A DNA stretch of 64,000 nucleotides, taken from assembly GCA_036023115.1 (NCBI GenBank), contig JAYKKT010000080.1, positions 11,153,501 to 11,217,500 on the forward strand. Reading direction: 5' to 3'. Position 1 is the first letter of the stretch. Every line of letters begins with the position of its first letter. The notes below the pieces were generated by a model. That model was not told the DNA's origin and ran no database searches. It was given only the letters and a program-made list of their open reading frames with translations. The stretch is from Brasenia schreberi (taxonomy: Eukaryota > Streptophyta > Magnoliopsida > Nymphaeales > Cabombaceae). The position numbers and the translations under genes are program-made. Below are positions 46,431-59,039 of the stretch, piece by piece.

Positions 46431-46545
46431 TTGCACCCAAAGTAGTAGCTCAATGGCAGAGTGTCCTGATGCCCTTGCTAACGGAGGGAGTTCGACCCCT
46501 ACACGGTGCATGGCTTCGGCCTCTTGTTGTACCAAAATGAAAAAA
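46431..46545 (+). mobile_element. tRNA-derived SINE with target-site duplication
   Basis: It has GTAGCTCAATGGCAGAG (A box), GAGTTCGACCCCTACACGG (B box) and the end GGCTTCGGCCTCTTGTTGTACC followed by A-rich sequence. TATCACAAC is repeated at 46,421-46,429 and 46,550-46,558, with similar flanks. It lies next to the inverted SINE at 46,284. Confidence 0.82.
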
Positions 46546-46938
46546 AGGCTATCACAACCTCTCTTCTTTGTTTTAGAGGGTGTTTGATCACGAGGCGGGG
46601 ATTACAGAACTAGAATTCTAGCTGTATGCTGTAGGTGGGCTTTGCCTCCATGTTGGTCTTGTCTTACTCTTGTTGCAAGGTCTTTCTATATACACAAAAG
46701 AGCATCTAATAAAGCTTGTCTGTTGAGCTTGCAATATTATTGGAGATAATATTATGTGATGTTGAAATTGCATCTCCGCTATCGTGAGCACAGTGAAAAA
46801 TGTCCCACTCTTTACTATACTGGTACAAAATCAGCTCCCATTTATTGTTAATAGTCAATACTTGCCGGAAGCAAAGGCCGATGGTCATGAAGCTCCCTCA
46901 ACACGGACCACTATCTAATCTATCTATCTATCTATCTA

Positions 46939-47216
46939 TATAGAGAGAAATCAGTATATGCGCACACTCATGCGTGCTAAAATCCACTTAAAAGATTTCT
47001 ATTGTTTGATCAAAGTGTTCAATAATAGAGATTTGAATTTAAGAAGTGAAAAATATTGTTGTACTTTTCATACTTTGCATTTAAAGTGTATTTGCATTAA
47101 ATATTTTTTAAATTTAAATCTCAACCATTGATTATGACGATCAAACAATAAAAATCTTCAAAGTGGATTTAAGCATGAATGAGTGTGCACATGAACTATA
47201 CTCTCTCTCTCTCTAT
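46939..47216. repeat. Foldback (MITE-like) element, 278 bp
   Basis: The arms (46,939-47,012 and 47,138-47,216) are imperfect inverted copies sharing AGAGAGA, GCACACTCAT, AATCCACTT, AGATTT and ATTGTTTGAT. The interior also pairs. There is no coding potential. Confidence 0.7.
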
Positions 47217-47230
47217 GTATATACATATAT

Positions 47231-47520
47231 GTATATATATACAAACTGGGAGTTACTAGATGCATAGGATAAATCTTAGTAGACAATTTGCATTGTTTAT
47301 GTGATCACGAATTGTGCAGATTGAGTGGTCCATCAACATTGATACGATGATCGATGTCATTTAATGTACATGAATGCGTTAAATGCAACGTGAGATGGGT
47401 ACCTTGATCATAATTGTCCGATTGATTGTATGAATAGTGATGACGATAAAAAAATATCTACTATGAAAGAATGTCTAGCAGCTCCCACTCTCTCGTGTGT
47501 ATATATATATATATATATAT
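47231..47520. repeat. Foldback (MITE-like) element bordered by AT repeats
   Basis: Inverted blocks GGGAGTTACTAGA near 47,249 and TCTAGCAGCTCCC near 47,474, and adjacent TAGTAGA/TCTACTA blocks, make a weaker foldback. TA-rich tracts lie at both ends. Confidence 0.5.
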
Positions 47521-47689
47521 ATTCCTCTCATTAGTTTTTCCTTTCTATTTTGGTTTGGATTCTCACTGTAGTTTTCCTTTGATGTGTTTGTTATGACATA
47601 CAATTTATCATTTCCAACTTCCAAATGAATTTGTGATGACATGAATAGACAACATGGGTACCTAACTCGCACAAGGAATCATGCCTCTC

Positions 47690-48300
47690 TTTGGAGCAGG
47701 TGATCGACAAAGAAAACCTTCAAAAGTTAAAGGTCATGAGTTCAATCCTGGAAGTGTGCATGTCTGGTAGCGATCTTTCTAACCCACACAAACAAAGAAA
47801 AGAGCATGTCTAAGTGCTACAATTTCGTGTCATGCAACTTGGAAGCTTAGGCTTTGAACCCATTGCCATGGTCTAAACTAGGGATGTTGACACGTGAATC
47901 TTTTTTTTTTCTTCTCCTTTTCAACTTTATAGAGAGCCTTTGTCACACTGAAAATCATATATCAATGTAGGAAAACTTGGACCAACTCTATCCCCGGAAA
48001 GCAACTTCTATTATATTGACTTCATCTTAATAAAATATTTGTTTAAACTACTAATTGCATGCGCACATGATTATGTTGCTTCAGCATAAATTTTATTATG
48101 AAGGTTGCAGCACTACATCCGATTGTCCACTATATTTGAATATTTTTTGTTATGAATATTGGAAATTATTTCCAATTATTCAAATCTCCGGCCTTTTTTT
48201 TGCAACTGTTGGAGAATTCTAAATTATTACTGTTTTCTGAGTAAGCCATCGACCAAAAACCCTTCAAATTGAACGGCCCAAGTTCAATGCCGGGGTGAGA
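47690..48300 (+). mobile_element. Two degraded SINE remnants (47,690-47,800 and 48,238-48,300)
   Basis: Both contain a GTGATCGAC/GCCATCGACC start, an ACCTTCAAA block and a B-box-like GTCATGAGTTCAATCC or CCCAAGTTCAATGCC. They resemble the second SINE family of this window. No ends are clear; the interval between them shows nothing recognisable. Confidence 0.5.
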
Positions 48301-49074
48301 GAAAATAGACAACTTAGAGTTTTAGAATTTTCAAATATCATGCATGTTAAAACGATAATACTAGGGAAATAAAGGTGAAATTTTGTTATATGGAGCGGTT
48401 TGTTTTGGGATTACATGCCAAGATGAGGCAGAAAGATGCACACATCAGGTATGGAACTCATAACCTCCATCTAATTGAAGACTTTTGAAATTAACTCCCA
48501 GCCAGGAAACAACAGCTCATTGTGCTTGACGAGAAATTTGAGACAAATAAGGGGTTTGTTGATATTCTAAATAACACAAACTCGCATGCGTGGATGCTAA
48601 ATAATAAAAATTGGCATTTGGCCATTGCTATTGGTTTAAGGTAGGAATGTCAACTTGGTGGGTCAGGGATGAGTATACCGGTCCGGTCACACACCCGGAC
48701 CTCAATTTTGTGTCTCATACCCACGGGTTGTAACCTGTATCTGACCTAATATGTGGAAAACGAATTCGTATCTCGCATCCGACCTGATACCCACAGGGAA
48801 GCTCACTGGGGTATAAGAAAGAAATGAACTTCTCTCTTGGGTATGGCCGCTCATAGTGGCGGAATAAAAAATCTGTATGGGGTGGGGCGAATAAGCCATG
48901 AGGCTGTTTAAGGTGGGAGGAACTATATGGTAACATATCCAACAGCCAGATATGATGTTTTTCATTCATTTTTCGAATTTTGGGTGGGGTGGCTGCTCCA
49001 CCTTGTTTCAACCGAAAATCTGAGTCCAGTTCCCCGGTTTCCTCTACAACCATGACAACCATCTCTTTTTTTTG

Positions 49075-49190
49075 TCTTTTCTTTTTAACAACGGGGAGGC
49101 CAAATCTGGATGCACACACTGGTATTGATCTCATAACCTTAACTTGTGAGTCGACCTCATAGCCAGGTGAGCTATTGCTCATCATAACCA
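49075..49190 (-). mobile_element. SINE, second family, inverted copy
   Basis: The minus strand reads GATGAGCAATAGCTCACC at the head, GAGGTCGACTCACAAGTT, a B-box remnant GTTATGAGATCAATACC, and the end TTTGGCCTCCCCGTTGTT, followed by an A-rich tail. It matches the element at 42,795-42,906. Confidence 0.7.
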
Positions 49191-49199
49191 ATACTTATT

Positions 49200-52100
49200 T
49201 CCCGTAAGAATAACATAAATGAAACCTGTTTCATACCTGAAAACTTAATTAATATTTTAAAAACATTTGGCGTTTAAAATTTAGCCTTTGTTCGGTATAA
49301 ACTTTGATTAGTCATACCTGGCTCGCTATATGAGTGTTGGTTTTGACCTTGATAACTTAATGGATGTATTCCTTTGTTATCTAACCTTGACCCTGAAATG
49401 TTTGGTACTGGTATGGTTCAGGTCAAACCCACCTGCTATCACCACTAATTGTTGGTGATGTAATGGATCAGATCCAATTCATTTAGTGGTTTACCAACTC
49501 TTCCTTAATCGAATTTTAATGAGTTCAGAATCAAAATCCCAAGTTTCGATGTGAGAGAGCACATCTAAATCCCATGATAAGAGTTTGCGTACATAATCTT
49601 GTAGAACAGAACAAATCCAACAAGGACCTACCCACTTCACTATTGATTCTTATATCAGTTCGAACCCACACAGTGGACTCGATCTTTAGGTAGACCCACT
49701 TATTTTGCAACTTGGAGAGAGAGAGAGATTTGGTTGATTGCATGTGAATTGCCTTTGCTCAAAAGAAAAGATAAAAAAGAATTATTCTTATTCTTATTCT
49801 TATTAGTCACAAAAGCCAAAGGAGAGAGAGAGTGTTAAGGCCAGCTAAACACTGACACATGATGGAGACACGCGGTAGGATCCAATGAAGCGAGTGGAAT
49901 CATTCGGCCCGCCCACCATCTGAGGGTCGGGCACTCACGGCGGTGGCGATTTCGCTTACCCCGTTCCCAACCGAATGTTATATATACTTTTTCGAGCCCA
50001 GCTCAGTTACCTAATCCGTTTTTCTTACCCAAATTCCATTTCTTAGCATTTTAAAATGTTTTTATTCCATATAAAAGGACTCTTACATATTTATATTTCT
50101 TAAGCAATATATGCACATTTCAAAGTTTTATGTTTTTCTTTAAATATTATTGATGATATTATATACTGGAAAAGTAGGTTATATTCAATGAGTACCATAC
50201 TAGGTATCGGTGAAATGGTGTAAAATGATTGTAGCGAGATCCAATATTTTTATATTATATATACCAGTTGAGTATCACACAAATTTTATATATTCTATAT
50301 TCTTTAAAAATGACGTTAAACTCATAAACACGAAAAACATTTGCTTGACTAAAATAAACAAAAGAAAAAAAAAGAGAGAATAGTTTGGCGACATGTTTCA
50401 TGACCTGAAACTGGAAGTGGGCTGACCTATGTGTCAACCGTGACTGGTTCATCCTCTCAAGAGGACGAAGGGGGACTCTCCCATTACTGCCTCCCTTAAC
50501 TCTCATTTAAACGATAAAACTAATAAAAATCTTTTTTCATACATTTCAAAACCTCTTAAAATTATATTTATGCAATCATATGGAGTTAATAAAAATCGAA
50601 AAGCAATGAAGTCGTATGAGATGTGTATCATTCATTTCTTTCTCTCTCTCTCTCTCTATATATATATATAAAAATATATATAAACCACGTGGACAAAATA
50701 TGTAGTTAATTTTTGTTTAACACATAATGTGTATATATTCATGCATCTGTGGTGGCTTTATTTATAAAGTGGATGGTTCTTGTTTATCAAAAATTCTTCC
50801 GAACCTTGGTAACATTTGCGTGAGAAATTATATAAGCTTTGTGCGAGAAATTTAGAAAAAGAAAAGCAGAAAATGCTTGAAATAGCTGCCGAAAATTCAT
50901 ATGTGCGCCTAATTCGCATCCTTCAAAGTTTCACAAAAAGCTACCGAATGAGGTTTTCTCATCATCGTTCGACTATAGAGCATTTACTTTAACTGAATTT
51001 CGACATTCGCCTTGACTTTTTGACCATATCCTGCATCGGGATTGGCTTCAGCTAACATTTGAAAATTTAACATTTGGCCACAACTCTTGGAAGATACCTA
51101 AGGTTGAATGCTGACGTTAACCGAATTCCATCATTCGGCCATATCCTTTAAAAACTACGTTGCCCAATGCCCAAATCTTTCTAGAAAGCTCAATTGCCAA
51201 ATAATGTCATGCTGTTAACGTGAGCGCTAGGTTATCGAATGCCATGCGCCACACTGTAGAATGTGATGATTATTTCGCTCAACTGTTAATTCCAAACCAT
51301 TGGTTCCATTTAGTTTGGAATCTTGAATCGTAATAGAACCGATTATGGCCTGGTTCTGGTTACAGTTCTAGGTTTCAGTTTGATCTTGGAATCAATAATT
51401 TTATTAAAAAATAAAAATTATGGGAAAAAAAACATAACCAGCGATTTAGAATCATCAATTCTGGTTTTATAAAAAGTGAAACCGAAACCGAAACTGAACC
51501 AGGTGATCCCCAGATCGTATTCAGTTTCACTGATTCTAGATTCAGTTGGTTCCTGACCCGATTCAATTATGATTGAAATTGTCGACCCGTTAAGAACCAG
51601 CCATGTCTACCTGCTGGTATTTGCAAATGGTCATTGTGCCCCCACTTTGAAATGGGTGCCCACCAGTACCAGTGTGCAATGTCAAAGTGTGCACGAATCA
51701 GCACCCACCACACAATTTGCTTAACCCTAAATAAAGAATTTAATAATGTTGAATGCCAAAAGTCCGAGAAATATATTTGGTCATCAATCTCATATTTCAT
51801 CTAAACATTGCTAGACATGATTGAGGAACATATTTCAAATATTTTTCATATTAGTAATATAACGTAAAAAAGTATATCAAAACATTAAAGTACACACAAT
51901 CCTTCATCATTAACAGATTTTTCAGATATACACATAATAATCCTTATACTGAAAACCAATTTATATTTCCACAAGAGTAAAGCCTCCAAAATTTTATATT
52001 TAATGCCCTTAATTTACCTTGTATACTTATCAAATCTTTAACGGCCATATCACTAAGGTGGTTGGACTCCATGTATAATCCATATTTTTTTTTTCTTTTG

Positions 52101-53586
52101 GTAAGAGTATGATCCATAACTTTATCTAAATCAAACAATCAACTTCAATCTAAATCAAACAATCAACTTCAGATGGCACTGTTGATGTTTCCATGTGACT
52201 GTGGATCATGAATCTGGGGCCTAACTCTTATTAGGAAACCATAACTGGATCGGACATGTGGTATCAAATGTCACGTCATCGCAGAAATTCAAATGGATCG
52301 TGTAGTAGATATGGTACCTGACTTCAAACCCGAGCAGAAGAAGGTAAGGTCTTACTGAACAACGGTGGAAAATCAGGTCCACGGTTTGCTGGGGCCAGGA
52401 TATTTCGAGTTTAGATCGGGTCAACAACACCCGCCCCACTTTATTTATCATGTCCTTATTTCTTGAATTCCAGACACAACCTGATTAGGTTCAGATTGAC
52501 CCAACCATACTCAACTCGAGTGCAACCCCATAATATTTACATACATATGATGTATATACATGCATAATGAGAAGTTGGTATTTTGGATCCTATAAGACCC
52601 GAATCCAGATTTTGTTAAAGGTACGTGGATCCGGTTCTTGTACAACCTGGCTTGGCCCCCTGTTTCACTGGTCCAAGCTTTGGCATCGAGCGTCCAGGTC
52701 AAAAGCATTCCCTGTCGTCTTCCGTCTCTTTCCAAAAGCCTACTCCCCTAATTACTTTCCCAAAAGCATGCTTTTGGATTCATCTGTAACCTGGTCGACC
52801 CACCTCTGAACCATATCGGCTCGAGTTCGCACAACTTGGCTTGGTCGAACTGGACCCTCAGGTATTCTCCTCAGCTCCCATCTCTACCAAGAGCACATCC
52901 ATCTTCTTCAATACAAATAGTACTTCATTAAAGAGTCGTTATACATGCTAACATAAGGGTCTTTAAGAGTGTGACGGTTTTAGAGAGATCGGACCTTAAG
53001 GTAGAGAAACTCGACTTTGATTTTTAGTGTTTATAATTTTGGATTAAACACAAAACTCGTTGTTGGCATGGAACTACAGTTCATTTGAGTAAAAAAACTT
53101 CCATAATAGAAGGGTGGGATAGAAGAAGTGAATTAAGGAGCTTTGTACGAAAACCCAAACACTTCATTCTTTGTCGTATTGCACCAAAACCCAATTGTTT
53201 GTATTAATTACAAATGAACCCTAAAACCATGATTCTTGTGACTCATGGTTATAAGTTCACCTAGACCGAAAGTTCTAGTACTAGGGGCATGGCACCATGA
53301 GTCAAACACACCCTAAAACACTAGTTTGCTAAAAAAGTAAGCACAGCACTGTCTCGTATCATATCGTCGGTTAAGCTGCTTTCGCTTTGAAGGCATCCAT
53401 GAGTTTAAGTCCCAAATTGTGCATTGGACCGGTGCATACCATAAGCCTCACAAACAAACATGTTTGAAATGCGTGATACATTAGACCGCAAACACTTCAA
53501 AGGAAATTAAGGTAAGCCTCAAAAGTACTGAAAGGAAGGAATAACCTTTTCTTCGAAGTTGAATGCTAACGTGACACAATGTTAAT
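49200..53586. other. Intergenic DNA: simple repeats, no supported gene
   Basis: I see no coding gene. A TTCTTA-type minisatellite is near 49,784-49,804, GA and CT/TA runs occur near 49,718, 49,828 and 50,640-50,680, and 51,280-51,590 has a dispersed-repeat look with ACCGAAACCGAAACTGAACC on both strands. Confidence 0.5.
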
Positions 53587-53633
53587 GAGAATTCATGCAG
53601 CTGACTCCACTTTAGTGTAAAAGTAAGCTAGGT
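53587..53633 (+). mobile_element. Relic of an RTE tail
   Basis: The sequence resembles the RTE terminal block (ATTCATGCAGCTGACTCCA, then TTTAGTGTAAAAGTAAGCTAG) at about 70% by eye. It is a short, old insertion or fragment. Confidence 0.45.
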
Positions 53634-54438
53634 TTTCGTCAATCCCAGCGATATTTTGAGTTAAACATGATCCTAATATGGAGCTTTCGGAAATAGAGTC
53701 AATGGCAGACAACTTGCATTCTCACTAAGTACTCTTAGAAGGCTTTATTAACTTTTGAACTTGATTGATTAATAACAATCTTTCTTTTTCAATCATATCG
53801 AAAAAGTTTTAAGATGAATACGTCAAAGTGGACGCACTTGCCAGAGATATTTTTCTTGTTTTTAGCAAGAAATTCCGAATTGAGAAAAGGCTAGAGAGGA
53901 CACAATGGGTATTAACAAACAGAAACGAGGGTATCTTAGTCAAGAATGAAGTTCCGAACGGAAGGCTTTCTCTTTCCGACTTCGTATTGGAAACCCACCT
54001 ACACCTTTGGGCAGCCAATAGAACACCCCTTACATTAGAAGCTACTCACGGAAATGCCACTAGCTCTACTTGAAAAGCACCGGAGGCCGAAGTCGTCGAT
54101 CTCTCCATGACCCTCCCTAGATTCACTCCCCGGGAGCTCTGCTCGTCGCCGGAAATGTTTTCCGGCGACTCCAAACCATCAATATTCCCGTTAACTAGCT
54201 CTCTTGGGTACCACCTTTCTGTTTTTCTTGTTCTCCTCTTTTTCTTTTCTCACGCACGTCTCTCTTGTTAAATTCTTTCCTCCCGCACAAATTCCATCTC
54301 CTTATCTCTCTTCCGCCTCCTCTCCGGAAACCACTTCGTGCAACAACCACTCCCCGGGAACCCGACCGATTTCATAAAATCGGTGTTTTTTCCCGTCTAT
54401 TTGGAATTAAGGACCAGCCTTTTCAGTTCTTCTCCGCC

Positions 54439-57400
54439 ATGGCGTCTCCTTCTCTTTATTTCGTCTTCTTCCAACTTGTGTTTGGTTTCTTTTCTGGTGT
54501 ATCGACGGCTGACGATAAGCAAGCATTGCTAAAGTTCATTACTTCTGTCCCTCACGCCCGGCGAATCCAGTGGAACGCGTCCTCTCCTTCTCCTTGCTCG
54601 TGGGTGGGCATTACTTGCGACCGTTCGAGCTCTAGGGTGATAGCCCTGCGCCTCCCCGGCGTCGGCCTCGTCGGGTCGATCCCGGCGGGCACTATCGGAC
54701 AGCTGACGGAGCTCCGAGTCCTCAGTCTCCGGTCCAACAGCCTCTCCGGTCCGCTTCCTTCCGATTTCGGGAACCTCAAGTTTCTTAGAAACGTGTATCT
54801 TCAGGGGAACCTCTTCTCCGGCGGGTTTCCGGAGGTTCTTCCATCGGTGCCTCGCATAACGCGGCTCGACCTGTCCTTCAATGGATTCTCCGGGCGGCTT
54901 CCGTTTGCTATCAACAATCTTACCCATCTCACCGGTCTCTTCCTCAAGAACAACTCCTTTTCCGGCGCGATTACGGCCATTGACATTCCGGCACTCAACT
55001 CCCTCAACCTCTCCAACAACCAATTCAACGGCTCCATCCCCCGAACACTCCGGCTGTTCCCGGCTTCTTCATTCTCCGGCAATGCTGGCCTGTGCGGCGA
55101 ACCCCTCGCCGTCCAATGCAACCCGTTCTTCCCTTCTCCGCCCGTTCCCTCGCCTACCTCGAATCCGACCCTATCAAGGAGCCATCGGCGACTCTCCCGT
55201 GGTACCATCATCGCAATTGCCGTCGTTTCGGCGATGGTGCTTCTTTTCCTATTGTTGGTCTGCTTAATTCTGTGCTACCGAAAACGGCAGCGGCCGGCGA
55301 AGGTCGAAAAACCGGCGACAAGAGTTGTCGAGGCTGCCCGTGGCCCGTCGACGTCGAAAGACGAGTTTCTGGGCGCTAGCCAAGAGTCGGAGAGGAATAA
55401 ACTGGTCTTCTTCAATGGTAGCGGGTACACTTTCGACCTGGAGGATCTCCTTCGAGCTTCGGCAGAGGTTCTCGGAAAGGGAGGAGTGGGAACATCCTAT
55501 AAAGCTGTTCTGGAAGAAGGAACTACCGTCGTTGTGAAGAGATTGAAGGACGTTGCCATCGGGAAGAAGGAATTCGAGGCTCAAATGGAGGTTCTCGGCA
55601 GGATCCAGCATGATAATCTGGTAGCCATCCGCGCGTATTACTACTCCAAGGATGAGAAGCTTCTCGTGCTGGACTACATGCAAGCTGGGAGCTTGTCGTC
55701 TCTCCTGCACGGTAAAACTCATTCCTTTCCTTGATGCGTTTCTTCTTTCCTTGATCGTCTCAGCAAGCAGGAAGTCTTCGCTTGCTACTGTTGTTTTTTT
55801 TCTTTCCGTTTTTGTGAAAATTGGTTGTCTCTCTGTTTTTGGGGATTTCTGAATCACAAGGAGAGCTGCATTTAATTTCTTGGGGATTGAATTCGAATTG
55901 ATGGGCCTGACTGTAGGACCCTTTTTTACAGATTATGGGAAGATGGTGTGAGGAATGAGTAGAAAATTATAAGCTATCTCGAGTATATATATTGTTTGGT
56001 TGTTTGTTGATGATGGGAATGCATTTGGATTTCTCTAATTTGCTGGATTTTTTGGATAGAACTATTTGGGAATGTGGGTACCGTAGGCTGGGGAAGTATT
56101 TTAGATTTTGTTTTGGTTGTGTTTAATTTTTAGAAACATTTGTTTCCTTTCATGTGATTTATGGCACTGAACGTGGATTCCCGTTGACAATCCCAGACTT
56201 TAGGAGGCAATTATGTATTTCCCATAATCACTGTGATTTCAAGTGTTTACTGTTAAGCAATATGCATGTTTTAGCCTTACTAGAAATGCTTCGAGGAATC
56301 TGCTCATTTTGGAAGTGAAATTTCTTTTATTCATACACATAGAGGAAGCTTGAACAACAACAACAACTAAGCCTTTTCCCATACTAGACGGGGTCGGCTA
56401 CATGGATTCTTTGTTTCCACATAGCTCTATCATGTGTCATGCAGTTAACTCACAATAAGGTAGATCATTCTTTATTGTTTCTTTCCAACACTTTTGTGGT
56501 TGTCCTCTACCTCTTTTAATACTTTCCAAGTTTAGTTTTTCATACCTTGTTATAGGTTCTTCGTCTGATCTTCTTTCTATATGTCCAACCCATCTTAAAT
56601 AGTATTCTCTCATTTTATCCTCTATTGGTGCCACTCCTAATTTGTTTTTAATAACCTCATTATGGATACGGTATTTTCTTGTAAGACCACTCATCCATCT
56701 CAACATCTTCATTTCTGTCACAGACAACTTTTGTATATATTGATGGTTAACTGCCCAACACTCATAACCATAAAACATGTCTCTCCATTTTAACCAAACC
56801 AACCGGCATTAATTTTATGTGTAATATCTCCATAAATTCTTCCATCACTCTTAAAAAATTGACCCTAGATATTTAAAACTTTCCTTTTGGGGGATACAAT
56901 GTGTGCCAATTTTAATTTCTGTCCTATGAAATAACCAAATGATCAAACTTACATTCCATATATTCTGTCTTTGTTCTACTAATTCGGAGGCCTTTGCTTT
57001 CTAATGCTTCTCCATAGTTCCAATTTTCTATTAACTTTTTCCTTAGACTCGCAAATAACATTAACATCTTTGAATATATTTTATTAACTCATCAATCACC
57101 ATTATAAATTAGTATTGACTTAAAGTTGATAGGAGACATATAGAGAAAGCTTGTATTGATGTTTATTCATTGCATCGAGTGACATTTTTGCGATATTACT
57201 GCACCATAGCTCAAATGATCTCTTTATCATAAGATATGGGTCTATTACTGCACCATAGCTCAAACGATCTGTGCATCATAAGATATTGGGGGCTAAGTAT
57301 TGGACTTCTTTAAAAAAAATTTGCAGCACGCAATGATACGCTGTAGTATAGGAGTATAGGAGACATAAATGCTCAAATTGTTAGTAAATTCTTGATTTCT

Positions 57401-58335
57401 TGATTGTTTAAGCATGTAGCTTTCGTTGCCAATTTATACCTCCAAGTGCTGAGAAATAGTGGGAAAGGAGGAATTCAGTGTTTCACCGGCCATCTGAAAT
57501 ATGCTCGAGAATGCAAATTAGAAAGTCTAACGTCTCTGTACTTCTTAATTGAGTTTAGCAAATTAATAAAGTTTCGTGCTAATATCAGTCTGTCAATAAA
57601 TGGCTTTATTTTGTGGAGATTCTTGGAAGTGGGGAGTTTCTAAGATGCTTGGGCATTTATTCGATCACAACATAAATGTTTGCAGGTAGCAGAGGATCAG
57701 GTAGGACACCATTGGATTGGGACAGTAGGATGAAGATCGCGGTCCACGCGGCAAGAGGGCTTACTCACCTCCATGAAACAGCAAAGACTTTCCATGGCAA
57801 CATAAAGGCCTCCAATATCCTTCTGCGTCCAAATCTTGACGCCTCTGTGTCGGATTACGGCCTTAACCCCATCTTCTCCCCCGCCTCTACCACCCCACCA
57901 TCTCGTGTTGCAGGGTATCGCGCCCCCGAGGTCTTGGAGACCCGGAAGATGACCTACAAGTCTGATGTCTACAGCTTTGGAGTTCTCCTGCTGGAGCTCT
58001 TGACTGGCAAGTCGCCGAACCAGGCATCCTTAAATGAACAGGGGATCGATCTGCCTAGGTGGGTGCAGTCGGTTGTGCGCGAGGAATGGACATCCGAAGT
58101 CTTTGATGTGGAATTGATGAGGTACCAGAACATTGAGGAGGACATGGTTCAGCTGCTGCAGATTGCCATGGCTTGTGTTGCCACGATGCCGGACCAGAGA
58201 CCGCTGATGCGGGATGTGTTGAGGATTATTGAGGATATCAACCGAGCTGATGCCGAAGAAGGGCAGCGGCCGTCCCCTGATGACAAGTCGAAGGCGTCTG
58301 GAGTTACACCACCACCGGAAATTCGGACGCTGTAG
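54439..58335 (+). CDS. LRR receptor-like pseudokinase (At2g26730-like), two exons
   Basis: Exons are 54,439-55,711 and 57,686-58,335, joined GT-AG within a Gly codon after L-L-H; the protein is 640 residues. The ATG at 54,439 has a good context (CCGCCATGG) and starts a signal peptide of about 24 residues. An LRR N-terminal cap with W-N and C-x-W-x-G-I-x-C, about five LRRs, a Pro/Ser spacer, a membrane segment near 254-277 and a kinase-like domain from about 331 follow. The Lys of V-V-V-K-R-L-K (about 367) is present, but the catalytic loop reads H-G-N instead of H-R-D (about 460) and the DFG position reads D-Y-G (about 480), so it is probably an atypical or inactive kinase at the plasma membrane. 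Length, motifs and intron position match the At2g26730 subfamily. A frame extending upstream to 54,265 lacks an ATG. Confidence 0.95.
56353..57139 (-). mobile_element. 5'-truncated RTE LINE in the pseudokinase intron
   Basis: The minus strand ends in the RTE terminal block and TTG triplets at 56,353. The body covers the last 0.8 kb of the element, with the C-W-A-V-N-H and R-W-M-S-G blocks, and has frameshifts. A 14-bp duplication with one mismatch flanks it (ATAGAGGAAGCTTG at 56,339-56,352; ATAGAGAAAGCTTG at 57,140-57,153). It lies antisense to the host gene. Confidence 0.92.
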
Positions 58336-58701
58336 GCAGGTACAACACCGTGAATATGGATGCAAGGGAAGAACGGAGAAAGGAAGACAGAAGGGAGCGT
58401 GGATTGCCTTCATTTTTATCCTCTTGATTAAAGGTTTTACTCGTGGCAAATAATTTTTGATATTTAATGATTGGTTATGGTTTGCTTTAGAGGGTGCATT
58501 GCTTTTGTGCACCATTTACCTTGTACATGCAAATGCGGCCAGTTTCAAAGGGAGACGCCTATTTGGATTTATTGTGATTCTTATTTATGTCAGTCTGTGG
58601 GGATTTAGGGAATTATTTCAAGTGTTTCTGATGTGAAACAGATCTTCCTTATAATGCATAACCATTCGTGTAGATTTAAATGTGAGCATGACACGAATGA
58701 C
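58336..58701 (+). other. Pseudokinase 3' UTR and flank
   Basis: No further gene is seen. AATAATTTTTG near 58,450 is the nearest poly(A)-like signal, which is weak. Confidence 0.45.
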
Positions 58702-58740
58702 ACCCAAGAACCCACCTAGTGTAGGAAAAGGCTTGGTTGA
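58702..58740 (+). mobile_element. Relic of an RTE tail
   Basis: ACCCACCTAGTGTAGG followed by AAAAGGCTTGGTTG matches the terminal block of the RTE family. Only about 40 bp remain. Confidence 0.55.
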
Positions 58741-58869
58741 ACACGATTCGCAGTGTGATGAACGATGCTAAACGCGATCTTCTTCGGCTTCATTGAAACA
58801 CAATCAGCTCATTTCATCTCTCGGCTTTAATACCTCGCCTTTTTTCATTTTCTTTTTGTGTAGGCAAGA

Positions 58870-59030
58870 TGGGCGGGGTGTCGAACTCCTCACCTTTTTG
58901 TCAAAAGGTGCAACCCCCTATCGAGTTGGCTACACCTGTCTTTTTCTCTCTTAATAATGGGAGAGGCAGAAGCCCAACATATATGCACCCACATGCCCGG
59001 ACCTGAATCGAGACCGAATCACCCAATAGA
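58870..59030 (-). mobile_element. SINE remnants (two pieces)
   Basis: On the minus strand the piece near 58,875-58,937 has GTGTAGCCAACTCGATAGG and GGAGTTCGACACCCC as A- and B-box candidates. The piece near 58,960-59,030 ends in GGGCTTCTGCCTCTCCC, like the ends of other SINEs here. They may be one element interrupted, or two. Confidence 0.55.
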
Positions 59031-59039
59031 ACTGGCAAT

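Noticed and set aside
46441..46520. Possible tRNA gene
   Set aside because: A and B boxes are present but no cloverleaf is complete, and the unit has a SINE body, tail and target duplication.
48715..49191. 158-codon minus-strand frame
   Set aside because: It overlaps a SINE and dispersed-repeat-like sequence and has no recognisable domain.
53828..54073. 81-codon frame upstream of the pseudokinase
   Set aside because: No domain, no splice support, and it lies where the promoter and 5' UTR of the pseudokinase should be.
54265..54438. Upstream extension of the pseudokinase frame
   Set aside because: It begins at TTG, not ATG; the ATG at 54,439 has a better context and directly precedes the signal peptide.
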